DNA of 46,138 nucleotides from Methanoregulaceae archaeon UBA467. GTDB lineage: Archaea > Halobacteriota > Methanomicrobia > Methanomicrobiales > Methanospirillaceae. The DNA lies in NCBI GenBank assembly GCA_002503825.1, contig DASP01000006.1, forward strand, positions 1 through 46,138, in the 5' to 3' direction. Made by a program: the position numbers and the translations under genes. Positions 9,666 to 18,414 of the stretch are shown here, in pieces. Every line of letters begins with the position of its first letter. Within the stretch, counting starts at the first letter, position 1. Under the pieces are notes generated by a model. The model made no database searches. It was given only the letters and a program-made list of their open reading frames with translations, and was not told the origin of the DNA.

Positions 9666-11276
9666 ATGGCAATTATAGTAAAAATTGGGAGATTTCCGGC
9701 TTTTCTGCTGGTTATTTTGATGATTGTTATCGGTCTCGTTCTTATTGCCGGATGTATTCAGCCGCAGCAGACCCCGGTCCGGACTCCGGAGCTTACGACT
9801 GCAATACCCACATCTGCACAAACAACCGTTGCGAAAGACCCTGCTCTTGTGAAGACTGACTCCGGGTATGTTTCAGGAAAACAAGAGGACGGGCTCAGGG
9901 TCTACCTTGGCATCCCATTCGCGGCTCCCCCGGTCGGAGATCTGCGGTGGAGACCCCCGGCACCGGTACATCCCTGGGACGGTATTAAGCAGGCCACGGC
10001 GTATGCAGCGAATCCTCCCCAGCCGCCGCATACCACGCCAGGTCAGAGTGAGGACTGCCTGTACCTCAATGTCTGGACCCCTGCAAAGAATGCAGATGAA
10101 AAACTGCCGGTCATGGTCTTTTTCTATGGTGGGGCATTCGGACAGGTAGCAGGTCCGACGAGCAGTATATCGGGATACAACGGGACCACCCTTGCGAAAA
10201 AAGGGGTTATCATCGTCACGACCAATTACCGGCTCGGGCCTCTCGGGTTCCTTGCCCACCCGGAGCTTGATGCCGAGTCCCCGAACAACAGCTCGGGCAA
10301 TTACGGGATCCTCGACCAGATCGCAGCCCTGCAGTGGGTCCAGCGGAATATCGGGGCGTTCGGAGGCGATCCGTCCCGGGTGACCATATTCGGACAGTCT
10401 GCCGGAGGAGAGAGTGTCCTCATTCATCTTGTCAGCCCGCAGAGCAGGGGGCTCTTCCAGCAGGCACTTGTCGAAAGCGGTCCCTTCTGGGCACACGGGC
10501 CTACTATTGACAACGTCCATTCAAAAGCCGACGCCGAACAGATCGGGGTTGATTATGCAAAAAGTCTCGGATATCCGGGCCCGGACGCAATTCAGAAGAT
10601 GCGGGAAATGAGTGCCGATGACCTGGTCAATGCAACTCCCTGGCCTGCAACCTCATGGGAGAATACGCATACCCTCAAATTTGAGCCAACGATTGACGGA
10701 TGGGTACTGCCAGACTCCGTGGACAACCTGTTCCTTCAGCACCGCCAGAACCCGGTCCCGTTTTTCATCGGGACGAACGCCAATGACGGGACCACGCTTA
10801 CAGCGGGGGCAAACATGACCGTCCCGGAGTACCGGACGCTTATCCGTACCTACTTCGGGAATGATGCAGATACTGTTCTCGCACAATATCCTGCAAACTC
10901 AACAGAGGAGGTCCAGGTCCGCCTGGCTCAGATCATGACCCGCTACGACTTTGCTGATGCTGCGAAATTCGCAGCCGGATCTATGGCAGACCTCAACGAG
11001 AATACGTACCTTTACCGGTACTCTTATGTGCTGCCCAACCAGCTCGGCGAGATTGATGGGGCATTCCATGGCAGCGAGACACTCCTGTTGTTCGGGGGCG
11101 GGCAGCAATTCAATGCGGATCCCGCAGTCACTGAAAACCTGGTTAATCTCTGGACCATGTTCGCAAAAACAGGCAATCCGAACGGTGTGATGAACGTGAC
11201 CTGGCCACAATACACAAGGAGTGAGGATCGGTATCTCGACATCAACAATACCCTGACGGTGATGACCGGTTATTGA
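9666..11276 (+). CDS. Carboxylesterase type B, secreted lipoprotein
   Basis: A 536-residue alpha/beta hydrolase of the type B carboxylesterase (para-nitrobenzyl esterase) family, hydrolysing carboxylic esters outside the cell. An N-terminal membrane segment ends in the lipobox LIAGC (Cys30), followed by a Pro/Thr-rich linker. Family marks are EDCLYLNVW (129-137), the nucleophile elbow GQSAGGES with Ser245, and a likely catalytic His in AFHGSE near residue 460. The oxyanion-hole motif is FFYGGAFG where the family usually has HGGG, and the acid position reads NANDGT instead of the usual EGT; both deviations may alter activity. The start ATG lacks a clear Shine-Dalgarno. Stand-alone gene. Confidence 0.9.
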   Translation: MAIIVKIGRFPAFLLVILMIVIGLVLIAGCIQPQQTPVRTPELTTAIPTSAQTTVAKDPALVKTDSGYVSGKQEDGLRVYLGIPFAAPPVGDLRWRPPAPVHPWDGIKQATAYAANPPQPPHTTPGQSEDCLYLNVWTPAKNADEKLPVMVFFYGGAFGQVAGPTSSISGYNGTTLAKKGVIIVTTNYRLGPLGFLAHPELDAESPNNSSGNYGILDQIAALQWVQRNIGAFGGDPSRVTIFGQSAGGESVLIHLVSPQSRGLFQQALVESGPFWAHGPTIDNVHSKADAEQIGVDYAKSLGYPGPDAIQKMREMSADDLVNATPWPATSWENTHTLKFEPTIDGWVLPDSVDNLFLQHRQNPVPFFIGTNANDGTTLTAGANMTVPEYRTLIRTYFGNDADTVLAQYPANSTEEVQVRLAQIMTRYDFADAAKFAAGSMADLNENTYLYRYSYVLPNQLGEIDGAFHGSETLLLFGGGQQFNADPAVTENLVNLWTMFAKTGNPNGVMNVTWPQYTRSEDRYLDINNTLTVMTGY

Positions 11277-11362
11277 ATGATTACTGGTGGGGAACACAAT
11301 CCCCCGGCGGGATGATCGGCAACCGGCATAAACCCGGTAATTTTTACAACTTTCTTTTTTCC

Positions 11363-11382
11363 TTCAGGCAAATCTGCCTGAA
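11363..11382. terminator. Perfect hairpin after the esterase gene
   Basis: TTCAGGCA and TGCCTGAA form an 8-bp perfect stem with loop AATC, preceded by a T-rich run at 11351-11360. It is about 90 bp after the esterase stop and may end transcription or be a symmetric protein-binding site. Confidence 0.35.
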
Positions 11383-11535
11383 ATCTCCTCTCTGGAATAT
11401 TTACGACGGAAAAATAATAGTGATGTTAACATCCGTGCCATTAATCGCGGCTGATGCTTCATAAACTCCTGTTACCAGTCTGGTCCCATTCTCTTAAGGA
11501 AAATTCATTGGCAGCTACGAGATATTATCCCCTGA

Positions 11536-11955
11536 ATGACTGCAATGCCTCTTACAAAAAAACAGGTAGAAAATATCTTTAATCACCTTCGGAACAATCG
11601 CAGTGACTTTTTTTTCGAACACGTGGCGGATGACGTATCCTGGACGGTTATGGGAACACACCCTCTTGCCGGGGTATATCATGGTAAACATGACTTTCAG
11701 TCCCATACGTTTGAACGACTGGGAAAGTTACTGAAGGACGGCGTAATGCTCGAGACCACGAATCTCCTGCTCGACGGGGATACAGCCGCGGTGGAAATGA
11801 AATCCCTTTCAACTGCAAAAAACGGAGTTCCGTTTCACAATACGTATTGCTGGATCGTCAGGTTCAGGGATGGCATGATTGTCGAAGTCAGGGCATATCT
11901 CGATTCGGCCCTGGTGCAGAAACTGGTTGAGGAGAACGAAGTCCCTGGCAGGTGA
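11536..11955 (+). CDS. SnoaL-like / NTF2-fold protein
   Basis: A 139-residue small soluble protein of the SnoaL-like, ketosteroid-isomerase-type NTF2 superfamily. Marks are an N-terminal helix, DDVSWTVMGTHPLAGVYHGK (about 28-47), LLLDGDTAAVEMKS in the middle strands and the closing YCWIVRFRDGMIVEVRAYLD. The fold forms a cone-shaped pocket used by both enzymes and non-enzymatic binders; no catalytic acid can be assigned confidently. Two ATGs are possible (11536, 11545). No Shine-Dalgarno decides between them. It is directly followed by a decayed flavoprotein fragment on the other strand. Confidence 0.8.
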   Translation: MTAMPLTKKQVENIFNHLRNNRSDFFFEHVADDVSWTVMGTHPLAGVYHGKHDFQSHTFERLGKLLKDGVMLETTNLLLDGDTAAVEMKSLSTAKNGVPFHNTYCWIVRFRDGMIVEVRAYLDSALVQKLVEENEVPGR

Positions 11956-11976
11956 GGACAAAACTCCTCCCTCCTC

Positions 11977-12121
11977 GCAAAGCAGGTATAGCGTCCGCGG
12001 AACTGTTCACAAAAAAGGTCCCGGGGATGACATATTCCTGTCCCGCGTGGATCTTCTCCTGCAGGGTCTCCCGGATGCGTTCCGCCGCATGGTATGTATT
12101 TACTTTCCCGGGACTACCCGG
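11977..12121 (-). pseudogene. Decayed N-terminal fragment of an iron-sulfur flavoprotein gene
   Basis: The reverse strand encodes NTYHAAERIRETLQEKI, followed by EYVIPG and later IPALR. This aligns with NTWHAAERIREIIQEKI...EYVMLG...YTCFAR of the intact gene at 15351-16148. Nucleotide blocks such as GCAAAGCAGGTATA and CTCCCGGAT(G/T)CGTTCCGC are shared. The start codon and P-loop are gone, the cysteine motif is destroyed and the rest of the gene is absent. It is a relic of a paralogue. Confidence 0.75.
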
Positions 12122-12277
12122 GATATTGGGGAGTCTGCATGGTCACCGGGAACAAGGCACGGACAACTGACAGGAAAAATGATCTGCCGCAAGGTCATTT
12201 TACAATACCAATCCTGGATCCCCTTTATCGACAGCGATTCTGCGTGAGTGAAATATGAGGTGATGTGCGGTCTTTAT

Positions 12278-13753
12278 TCAGGTAAGCTCATTTCCGACCC
12301 GGATGACTTCGCTGATGAAAAGATCAAAGTCCTCTTTCCGGCTGCGATGATTGGTAACGGCAACATGCAGGTAGTTCCTTCCCTGGATGGTAACGGTTGA
12401 AGGAACCGCTATCCCCCGTTCCTGCAGTTCACGTTCGATCTGCTTGTTCAGGGCGTCAAGCTCATCGTCTTTGAAGCCAGGCCGGGTATACCGGAAGTTC
12501 ACGATGTTTAATGAGACCGGCAGCGCCAGTTCAAGTTCCGGTGCAGAAACTACCAGCCGGGCCAGGTACTGTGCCTGGTCGATATTCTGCCGGATCAGTC
12601 GTCCATACTTGAGCGTCCCGTGCTCTTTGATGGTCATCCAGGCCTTGAGTGCGTGAAATCCCCGTGAAAGCTCAAACCCGTAGTCGGAGAGCCAGGGCAC
12701 ATCAACCCCGGTCAGACCGCGATCTCCCTCGCCGTGGGCGAGGTATGTCGGGGTAAGGGAGAACGCCTGCCGGTGATGGCCGGCGTCCCGGATGAGTATA
12801 CAGGCGACAGGGTATTGCAGGTACATCCACTTGTGCAGGTCGAATGCAAGCGAATCCGCCCGTTCCATCCCCGCGACAAGGTGCCTGTATTCCGGCGCAA
12901 TGGCTGCCCAGGCCCCAAAAGCCCCGTCGACATGGAACCAGCACCGTTCCCTCGCACAGATATCGGCGAGTGCATTCAGGTCGTCAACGGCAGCGGTATT
13001 GGTTGTCCCGGCTGCCCCGACAACGCAGACGGGGTGGAACCCGTTCGCCCGGTCGTCTTTGATCATTGCTTCCAGGGCTGCCAGATCGATCTGCATCGAT
13101 TCATTCACAGGGACCCTGCGCAGCGAATCGTTCCCGAAACCGAGCAGTTCGACTGCCTTCTGGATCGAGGAATGGGCCTCATCCGAACAGTAGATGGTCA
13201 TCTTCTGCGGAGCGTTCTGCATACCCTCCTTCCGTACATCGAACCCGCCCATCGTATTCCGTGCGACCGCGAGGCCGATCAGGTTTGATGACGAGCAGCC
13301 GCTGGTGAGAAGGCCGCTGGCGGTGCAGGGATACCCGAGCAGGTCCTTGAACCAGTCGATAACCTGGATCTCGACGTAGTTGTTGCTGACGTAGGAAAAA
13401 GCACCGCTGACGGAATCCGTTGAGGCCGCGAGCATCTCTGCCAGCATTCCCATCATGGTACCGGACCCCGCAACCCATCCCCAGAACCTCGGGTGGCTGT
13501 TGCCGAGCTGGTACGGGAGTATATAATCGATGTATTCCTGGTATACCTCCTCCGGCGGGCTGGGGAGGGGCGGAGGCAGTCCCTCGAAATGAGCTTTTAC
13601 AAATGGTGGGGCATGCTGCCAGACGGGACGGTCACGTAATGTCTCCATGTAGTCCATTACGTCATCGAGCATCCGGTGGCCGAGAGCCCGCATGGACTCC
13701 CATTCTTCCGGGTCAAGGGTTTCTTCGGAACGTGCTTCGGTCTGTTTGGCCAT
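12278..13753 (-). CDS. Group II PLP-dependent amino acid decarboxylase
   Basis: A 491-residue enzyme of the aromatic-L-amino-acid/glutamate/tyrosine decarboxylase family (pyridoxal-5'-phosphate fold type I). The N-terminal region carries the family's HPRFWGWVAGSGT (87-99). Cofactor residues are H194 in DEAHSS (ring stacking), D276 in WFHVDGAFG (pyridine nitrogen) and the Schiff-base lysine K308 in LAFDLHKWMY. It probably releases CO2 from an aromatic or other amino acid to give an amine; some relatives are amide- or aldehyde-forming. It differs from the shorter archaeal MfnA tyrosine decarboxylase used for methanofuran, so it is probably an extra enzyme. ATG at 13753 follows AGAGGATAT. Monocistronic by spacing. 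Confidence 0.9.
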   Translation of the reverse strand: MAKQTEARSEETLDPEEWESMRALGHRMLDDVMDYMETLRDRPVWQHAPPFVKAHFEGLPPPLPSPPEEVYQEYIDYILPYQLGNSHPRFWGWVAGSGTMMGMLAEMLAASTDSVSGAFSYVSNNYVEIQVIDWFKDLLGYPCTASGLLTSGCSSSNLIGLAVARNTMGGFDVRKEGMQNAPQKMTIYCSDEAHSSIQKAVELLGFGNDSLRRVPVNESMQIDLAALEAMIKDDRANGFHPVCVVGAAGTTNTAAVDDLNALADICARERCWFHVDGAFGAWAAIAPEYRHLVAGMERADSLAFDLHKWMYLQYPVACILIRDAGHHRQAFSLTPTYLAHGEGDRGLTGVDVPWLSDYGFELSRGFHALKAWMTIKEHGTLKYGRLIRQNIDQAQYLARLVVSAPELELALPVSLNIVNFRYTRPGFKDDELDALNKQIERELQERGIAVPSTVTIQGRNYLHVAVTNHRSRKEDFDLFISEVIRVGNELT

Positions 13754-13889
13754 TATGATATCCTCTTTAAAAATGATCCTGACGGGGTACTTACTACGCC
13801 AGAGAATTTGCCTTTCAATTCATATGAAGACAATTATCTGATATTTGCTGATATGAAAGTCGTCCACTTCCCGGTGTGAAAAGAACATT

Positions 13890-13982
13890 TCCGGTGATCT
13901 GATACTCACCAGCGTTGAAGAGTTCAGCAGTGGCGGACCCCTGTTCGGTGACATCACCCTGGTAATGATAAAAGGAGTCTGA
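13890..13982 (+). pseudogene. Possible 3' remnant of a PP2C/SpoIIE-type phosphatase
   Basis: One frame reads VEEFSSGGPLFGDITLVMIK then a stop at 13980. PP2C/RsbU-type phosphatases end in a similar way (acidic strand, GG, D-DITL-V-). No upstream phosphatase sequence remains, because the decarboxylase promoter region abuts. The match is short and from memory only. The surrounding gap (13754-14263) has no intact gene; a 49-codon frame from 14004 is unconvincing. Confidence 0.35.
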
Positions 13983-14263
13983 AACGAAAAAAGTACGGGA
14001 AAATGGTGAGTCCGGACTCGACGGAACTAATGGCGGATCGTAATTTCGCTATTGCGGGTATCCGGTTCACCGGTAAATTCTGGCCGGGTCTTTGTGAAGA
14101 AGAGGGAGCCTTCATTGACCGGCACAGGGTGCAGGATCCGGGGAAGATCTGAAGCTGGGAAGGGATCTGCCCCTCCAATTCACGCTGCCGATGGCATGAC
14201 GAATATTACGAACGGGTATCACATGAGCCGGGTTTTCACGATTCTATTATCATCGCGATATCC

Positions 14264-14932
14264 TCACCATCCGATAGAATAGGTGGAATATATCGCGGCA
14301 AACGAGATCAGGGCTATTATTATTCCAGCTTTCAGGGTATTGAGGCAGAGATTCCTGGCCCAGACCATCGCGACAGCGGCGAGGAGTACGATCGCGATCG
14401 TGTGGGATGCAAATACCGCCCACCTGACATTGTCGATCAGGAAATAGGGGATCATAACCGGGAAAACCAGGACGAAATCGATAAGGACAATGGCAATCGC
14501 GACTTTCCAGTCCGCACCATTCGCCGGGTACCTTATTCCCTTTACGGGCTCCCCGGCACCGATCATGCCGACCACTTTAGACTGTTCTTCTTCACCCAGG
14601 TTCTCGACAATGGTCCCCTGCAGGGATCTCGCGACCATCTCTCTCTTTTCAGGATTATCCGGATCCTCCCTGAATGAATTGGCGATGCGGAGATAATCGG
14701 CACGGTTTACAAGCCCTGCATACATGGAGGTCACCCCGTCGATGATCCCCCAGGAAATGTTGACACAGAGGGTCCCGAACAAAAGGAGGCGGAGCGTGCT
14801 CTGGGTGGGGGGTAAACCATTATTGATAAGCCCGGTCAGGATTACGACCATCATGACCCCGTAGAAGCATTCGGATAACCGGTTGCCCAGCGAGAGATTG
14901 TTCCTCAGAAACGTAATAACCCGAAAATTCAC
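14264..14932 (-). CDS. VIT1/CCC1-like membrane protein
   Basis: A 222-residue protein with two N-terminal membrane helices (about 22-40 and 47-66, containing SECFYGVMMVVILTGLINNG), a cytoplasmic acidic middle domain (about 80-135) and three C-terminal helices. This 2+3 arrangement with a helical metal-binding-like loop resembles the vacuolar iron transporter (VIT1/CCC1) superfamily, which exports Fe2+ or Mn2+. The family assignment is tentative. The apparent start is GTG at 14932. The gene lies tail to the remnant region and no operon partner is evident. Confidence 0.6.
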   Translation of the reverse strand: MNFRVITFLRNNLSLGNRLSECFYGVMMVVILTGLINNGLPPTQSTLRLLLFGTLCVNISWGIIDGVTSMYAGLVNRADYLRIANSFREDPDNPEKREMVARSLQGTIVENLGEEEQSKVVGMIGAGEPVKGIRYPANGADWKVAIAIVLIDFVLVFPVMIPYFLIDNVRWAVFASHTIAIVLLAAVAMVWARNLCLNTLKAGIIIALISFAAIYSTYSIGW

Positions 14933-15350
14933 CTGTTATTCATCCCCTGGGCCACTTCCCCTGCCTCGAACCCTGTCCGTACCGGAAGGAGCACCACCCT
15001 GCAGGGATGCCCGCTCCCTTCTCATGAGAGTATTGTGGAAAAATCGGATATACTCATCGATCAGGGGGACCCCTGGCCATCCCGTGGATGCGATAATGAT
15101 CCCGCCCGTGGGCGGCTACCGGGACGGGCAGAACTGGATTGTCCATAATCATTCGCGGGTTTGTTGCGTGGCCGGTTACGTATCAACCCATTTCTCTGCA
15201 GTCAGGTCAGGTCATTCGCTCGTTCCTGACATACCCCATGACATCAGTCTGGATTTCCGACAACCTGTTGACGCCAACCGGGCTGATGGTGATGTGTTCC
15301 AATAAGGTTGTATATCCGGATATCGGAAAAAAATTTGATATAAAAAAGAA
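14933..15350. other. Gap without an intact gene
   Basis: No credible complete gene. The reverse strand contains short coding-looking pieces, such as ITISPVGVNRLSEIQTDVMG near 15230-15300 and GVPLIDEYIRFFHNTLMRRE near 15020-15080, separated by stops and frame changes. This may be another decayed gene of unknown family, consistent with other relics nearby. Confidence 0.35.
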
Positions 15351-16148
15351 TCAGCCCGTCTCCCGTATATCTTTCCGTATCCGGCGCCGCAAATACCATT
15401 CGACAATACCTCCGATGGCATGGTACAGGGGATTGACCGGCACATCCACAAAGTAACGCTTTTCCTTCTCCAGCCATCCCTGGTCTGTCCAGTACTTGTA
15501 ATCTGCGGGAGAACGTTCCCCCAGCTCGCCGACAGGAGCCCGCCCGACATGGAAGAAGATCACGTCCATCAGCCCGGGCTTCGATCGCGTTCCCCGCCGG
15601 AGGGCTTCGAGGAATGCTGCGGCAGCCGCCTGCAGCTTCTGTTCGTTCTCCCGCACCCGGTAGGCCGGAAGAGGACCCATGGTCGCGTGAGAGTAGACCC
15701 CGACCTTCGCGGTCACCTCGAATCCCCAGATCCTGATCACCAGGTCAAGGTATTTCAGTACGTCATCGATCCCCACCATCCCGGCCGAGGTGAGGATCAG
15801 TGCCTTCTGCCGGAAGAACCGGGGGCGGTGACAGATGTACGAGTGGCGGTCGATAAACATCTTCATCAGCCCTGACACCTGGAACGCATAGACCGGTGTG
15901 GCAAAGATTACCCCGTCAGCATCGTGCATCTTCTGCGTAAGACGGGATGCATCGTCCCTGATCGGACAATACTCCACCCCCCGGGCAAAGCAGGTATAAC
16001 ATCCGCGGCACTGATCCAGGGACACGTCCCCAAGCATAACATACTCCCACTCTACGGGTATTTTCTCCTGTATAATTTCCCGGATTCGTTCCGCTGCGTG
16101 CCAGGTATTCCCTTTCCGGTAACTGCCCATGATGACGAGGATCTTCAT
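15351..16148 (-). CDS. Iron-sulfur flavoprotein (NADPH-dependent FMN reductase fold)
   Basis: A 265-residue flavodoxin-like protein. The N terminus MKILVIMGSYRKGNT is the FMN phosphate loop. Cysteines C47, C50, C53 and C61 form CX2CX2CX7C, the compact [4Fe-4S] motif of archaeal iron-sulfur flavoproteins (ISF), which carry electrons from ferredoxin and reduce O2 or H2O2 in methanogens. ATPVYAFQVSGLMKMFIDR (about 88-106) is the second FMN-binding segment. Compared with about 190-residue ISFs it has a C-terminal extension of about 70 residues (after FLEALRRG) with a hydrophobic stretch VNPLYHAIGGIVEWYL and a basic tail. A decayed paralogue fragment lies at 11977-12121. Likely role: redox stress or electron transfer. 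Confidence 0.85.
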   Translation of the reverse strand: MKILVIMGSYRKGNTWHAAERIREIIQEKIPVEWEYVMLGDVSLDQCRGCYTCFARGVEYCPIRDDASRLTQKMHDADGVIFATPVYAFQVSGLMKMFIDRHSYICHRPRFFRQKALILTSAGMVGIDDVLKYLDLVIRIWGFEVTAKVGVYSHATMGPLPAYRVRENEQKLQAAAAAFLEALRRGTRSKPGLMDVIFFHVGRAPVGELGERSPADYKYWTDQGWLEKEKRYFVDVPVNPLYHAIGGIVEWYLRRRIRKDIRETG

Positions 16149-16425
16149 GTTTACCCGGAAGAGTGTAAGAGGTTCTGACGGGAAAAAAGTACGTACCGCC
16201 CGGATAGTTCAGGATACTGCAGTTTTCGTTTGTTCTGCATCATTCCCGCACAGGTCTAAAAAGGGGTAGTTTACGGGCTTCACTCCCCTGCCTGCTGTGG
16301 GTTTAGGATATGATATTCAAATTCTTAAGAAAAAGGAGTGTTGAGTGACCCCGGCAGCCCTGAAACGTGAAAGGCAGCATTTTACAGGACGTCCCTGAAA
16401 TTTGTTAACCCGGGCTATTATTACA

Positions 16426-16435
16426 TTTTAAATAT
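16426..16435 (+). promoter_or_regulatory. TATA box for the secreted Cys-rich protein
   Basis: TTTTAAATAT lies about 35 bp before the ATG at 16468. The rest of the 16149-16467 gap holds no gene; it contains a G-rich/C-rich imperfect stem near 16266-16292. Confidence 0.45.
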
Positions 16436-16467
16436 CATGATGGATTTTACTTGAACTGTTGAATTAA

Positions 16468-16977
16468 ATGAAATTTTTTCCTCTCATTCTCTGCACCCTC
16501 ATACTGTCAATTCTTTGCTCACCGGTTCTCGCAATCAGTGCAGGCGATCTGATTTCGAACCATCGCACGGGCTCGTTCTCTCTCATCAATACAACGGATA
16601 GACATTCACTGATTCCACCGACAGCACTTCCTTCTCCTCGCGTCACTATCACCCCGTCCCCTACCCGGGAGGGTTCGGTACATTTTGACCGGCCCTCATA
16701 CAGGAACGTTTTCACCCTTCCCATAATAAAACCAAAAATAATCCCGACCCCTGTTATAACTCCCAAAACAGGCTCGCAAAGAACCCTGACCTGCCCTCCG
16801 GATAAACCGGTTGGAGAACTACATCATTGTTTATGTTCATGCGTGTGTTTTGAGGGCTACGACTGCGGTGATTGCATTAATCCCGAGACGGGATGGCCAT
16901 ATCCGATGGCGATGGACAGGGTAGGGAGATTGTTCATTGTGAAGGAAGGTTGCCCTGCAAAATGGGCCGATGAATAA
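16468..16977 (+). CDS. Secreted Cys-rich hypothetical protein
   Basis: A 169-residue protein I do not recognise. Residues 1-22 form a clear signal peptide (MKFFPLILCTLILSILCSP, cleavage near VLAIS). The middle is a Pro/Thr/Ser-rich extended linker (PTALPSPRVTITPSPTRE and IIPTPVITPKT). The C-terminal 60 residues are cysteine-dense: CLCSCVCFEGYDCGDC around residues 124-139, plus Cys near 109 and 156. This could be a disulfide-bonded knot or metal-binding head on a stalk. A TATA box is at a suitable distance. It is followed by the membrane protein at 17097. Confidence 0.7.
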   Translation: MKFFPLILCTLILSILCSPVLAISAGDLISNHRTGSFSLINTTDRHSLIPPTALPSPRVTITPSPTREGSVHFDRPSYRNVFTLPIIKPKIIPTPVITPKTGSQRTLTCPPDKPVGELHHCLCSCVCFEGYDCGDCINPETGWPYPMAMDRVGRLFIVKEGCPAKWADE

Positions 16978-17096
16978 TTTTAGTGATTGGGTAAGGACCA
17001 TACACTTCAATGTGGCCCCATCGGATCTGAATTTCTAAATATCGGAATCTTTTTATTGCAAATTAATTATGATACCACTGAGGCGAACACATCTGC

Positions 17097-17888
17097 ATGA
17101 AAAAGAGGGCGCTTTTTAATATTTTAATCGGGCTGATGTGCGGTATTTTTATCAGTATTCTTCTCTTTTTTACTTCATTATCTTCAATCCTTTCCAGCCT
17201 GCAGGAATTGATGATGCTCCTCTTCATCGGAGGTTTTATTGCCGGGCTCTCTCTTGGAGGTGGAATAGAAGAAGGAGTCGTACGCGGTGCGATTTGCGGT
17301 GCAGTAATAAGTGCGAGCATGATTCTGGATGGAATAATACTTTTTTCGAATGGTATTATGGCTACAAATATTCCTGTATGTGCAGTTTTATTTACGGTCG
17401 TTCTGATTCCCGCCAATTCAGTCAGTAGCATTGTGGGGATTTCCATCCGTAGCATTATACAGAAATTAATGTCAAGGGAACCAGGTTGGGACCATTTACT
17501 GAAAAGGAACCTCATCCCAATCGCAGGAATATGCACAGGTGCCGCGATCTCGTTTATTCCTGTACTCCTTATTCCATACCTGGGACGTGTGTTCCTATAT
17601 TATATCGGGACGATAATCCTGATCACCCCGATTATCGGAGGATGCGTCGCAGGTATACTGTCCGGGAGGAGCATCCTTGGAGGACTACGTGCAGGTCTTC
17701 TTTCAGCACTGCTTGTTTATTTCATTCTTTTTGTCCCGGCTGTTCTGTCGTTCGGTGTGAACGAAGGTTCCGGTCTGGCTATCTTTGGTTTTATCGGTTT
17801 AAGCACAATATCAATCATATTGTATCCCATTGGAGGAGTAATCGGATCTTTTCTGAAATCAGCCGTGAAAATAAAGGACAATCAATGA
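17097..17888 (+). CDS. Gly-rich polytopic membrane protein (DUF5518-like)
   Basis: A 263-residue protein with about eight hydrophobic segments. It appears to be an internal duplication: IAGLSLGGGIEEGVVRGAIC (about 42-61) and CVAGILSGRSILGGLRAGLL (about 183-202) occupy equivalent places in the two halves, each after two helices. Gly-zipper segments like these are typical of DUF5518 proteins, common and multiplied in methanogens and of unknown function. A pore or membrane-structural role is inference only. Start ATG at 17097. No obvious operon partner. Confidence 0.65.
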   Translation: MKKRALFNILIGLMCGIFISILLFFTSLSSILSSLQELMMLLFIGGFIAGLSLGGGIEEGVVRGAICGAVISASMILDGIILFSNGIMATNIPVCAVLFTVVLIPANSVSSIVGISIRSIIQKLMSREPGWDHLLKRNLIPIAGICTGAAISFIPVLLIPYLGRVFLYYIGTIILITPIIGGCVAGILSGRSILGGLRAGLLSALLVYFILFVPAVLSFGVNEGSGLAIFGFIGLSTISIILYPIGGVIGSFLKSAVKIKDNQ

Positions 17889-18036
17889 TGCCCTTTACCC
17901 GACACAGTCACGCTTATACTTACCCACTTTCAGGAGTCTCCGGATCACGGTTGCATGGCTCCTCCCCGGCAGGTCGGCTATCCCCTGGTGTGCAAGGGGC
18001 CGCGTAACATAATCAGGATAATTTAATCGGTCAGAT

Positions 18037-18066
18037 TTTGAACCACATGGTTCATTTTTGAACCAA
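18037..18066. promoter_or_regulatory. GAACCA palindrome plus third half-site
   Basis: GAACCACATGGTTC (18040-18053) is an inverted repeat of GAACCA with a two-base centre, followed by a further GAACCA at 18060-18065; TTTTGAACCA is thus directly repeated 20 bp apart. It lies in a gap (17889-18414) without a firm gene. An 85-codon reverse frame (17895-18152) ends in an HTH-like stretch (GIADLPGRSHATVIRRLLK) and may be a relic of a DNA-binding protein. Confidence 0.35.
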
Positions 18067-18172
18067 TCCAAAGACATAGTTTTCCGCTGGTAAACCGGGA
18101 AAAGAGACTCCAATACGCTGGGAGCGAGAAAGATACCTGTAATTCGAAACACGCTCTTATGAACCTGCGGCA

Positions 18173-18254
18173 GGTCACGTCAGTATAAAGAAGTGACGTA
18201 CCTTATTACAACCCTATTTCTACACGGGCACAAAATTACGTGGTTTACGTCCTC
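18173..18254. repeat. Dispersed repeat B, copy 3, upstream of second MFS gene
   Basis: It has the same length and block order as 2203-2284 and 4209-4290, but is more diverged: GGTCAC, AGTATAAA, TACCTTATTACAAC, GGGCACAAAATTACGTGGTT. It ends about 160 bp before the ATG at 18415, similar to copy 1 before the other MFS gene. Confidence 0.55.
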
Positions 18255-18414
18255 CTCTTCTCACAGCCTTAAATATGCGGGAAAACCCATAATAGAAAGA
18301 ATATATCGATCTATGATCCCCGGTCCCCCCGATTGAATAAAGGCCGATGAGAATCGGAGGGATGAACGGACCGGAGTTCGTGATATTTAACCGAGGGGAT
18401 CATCCCGGAACACT

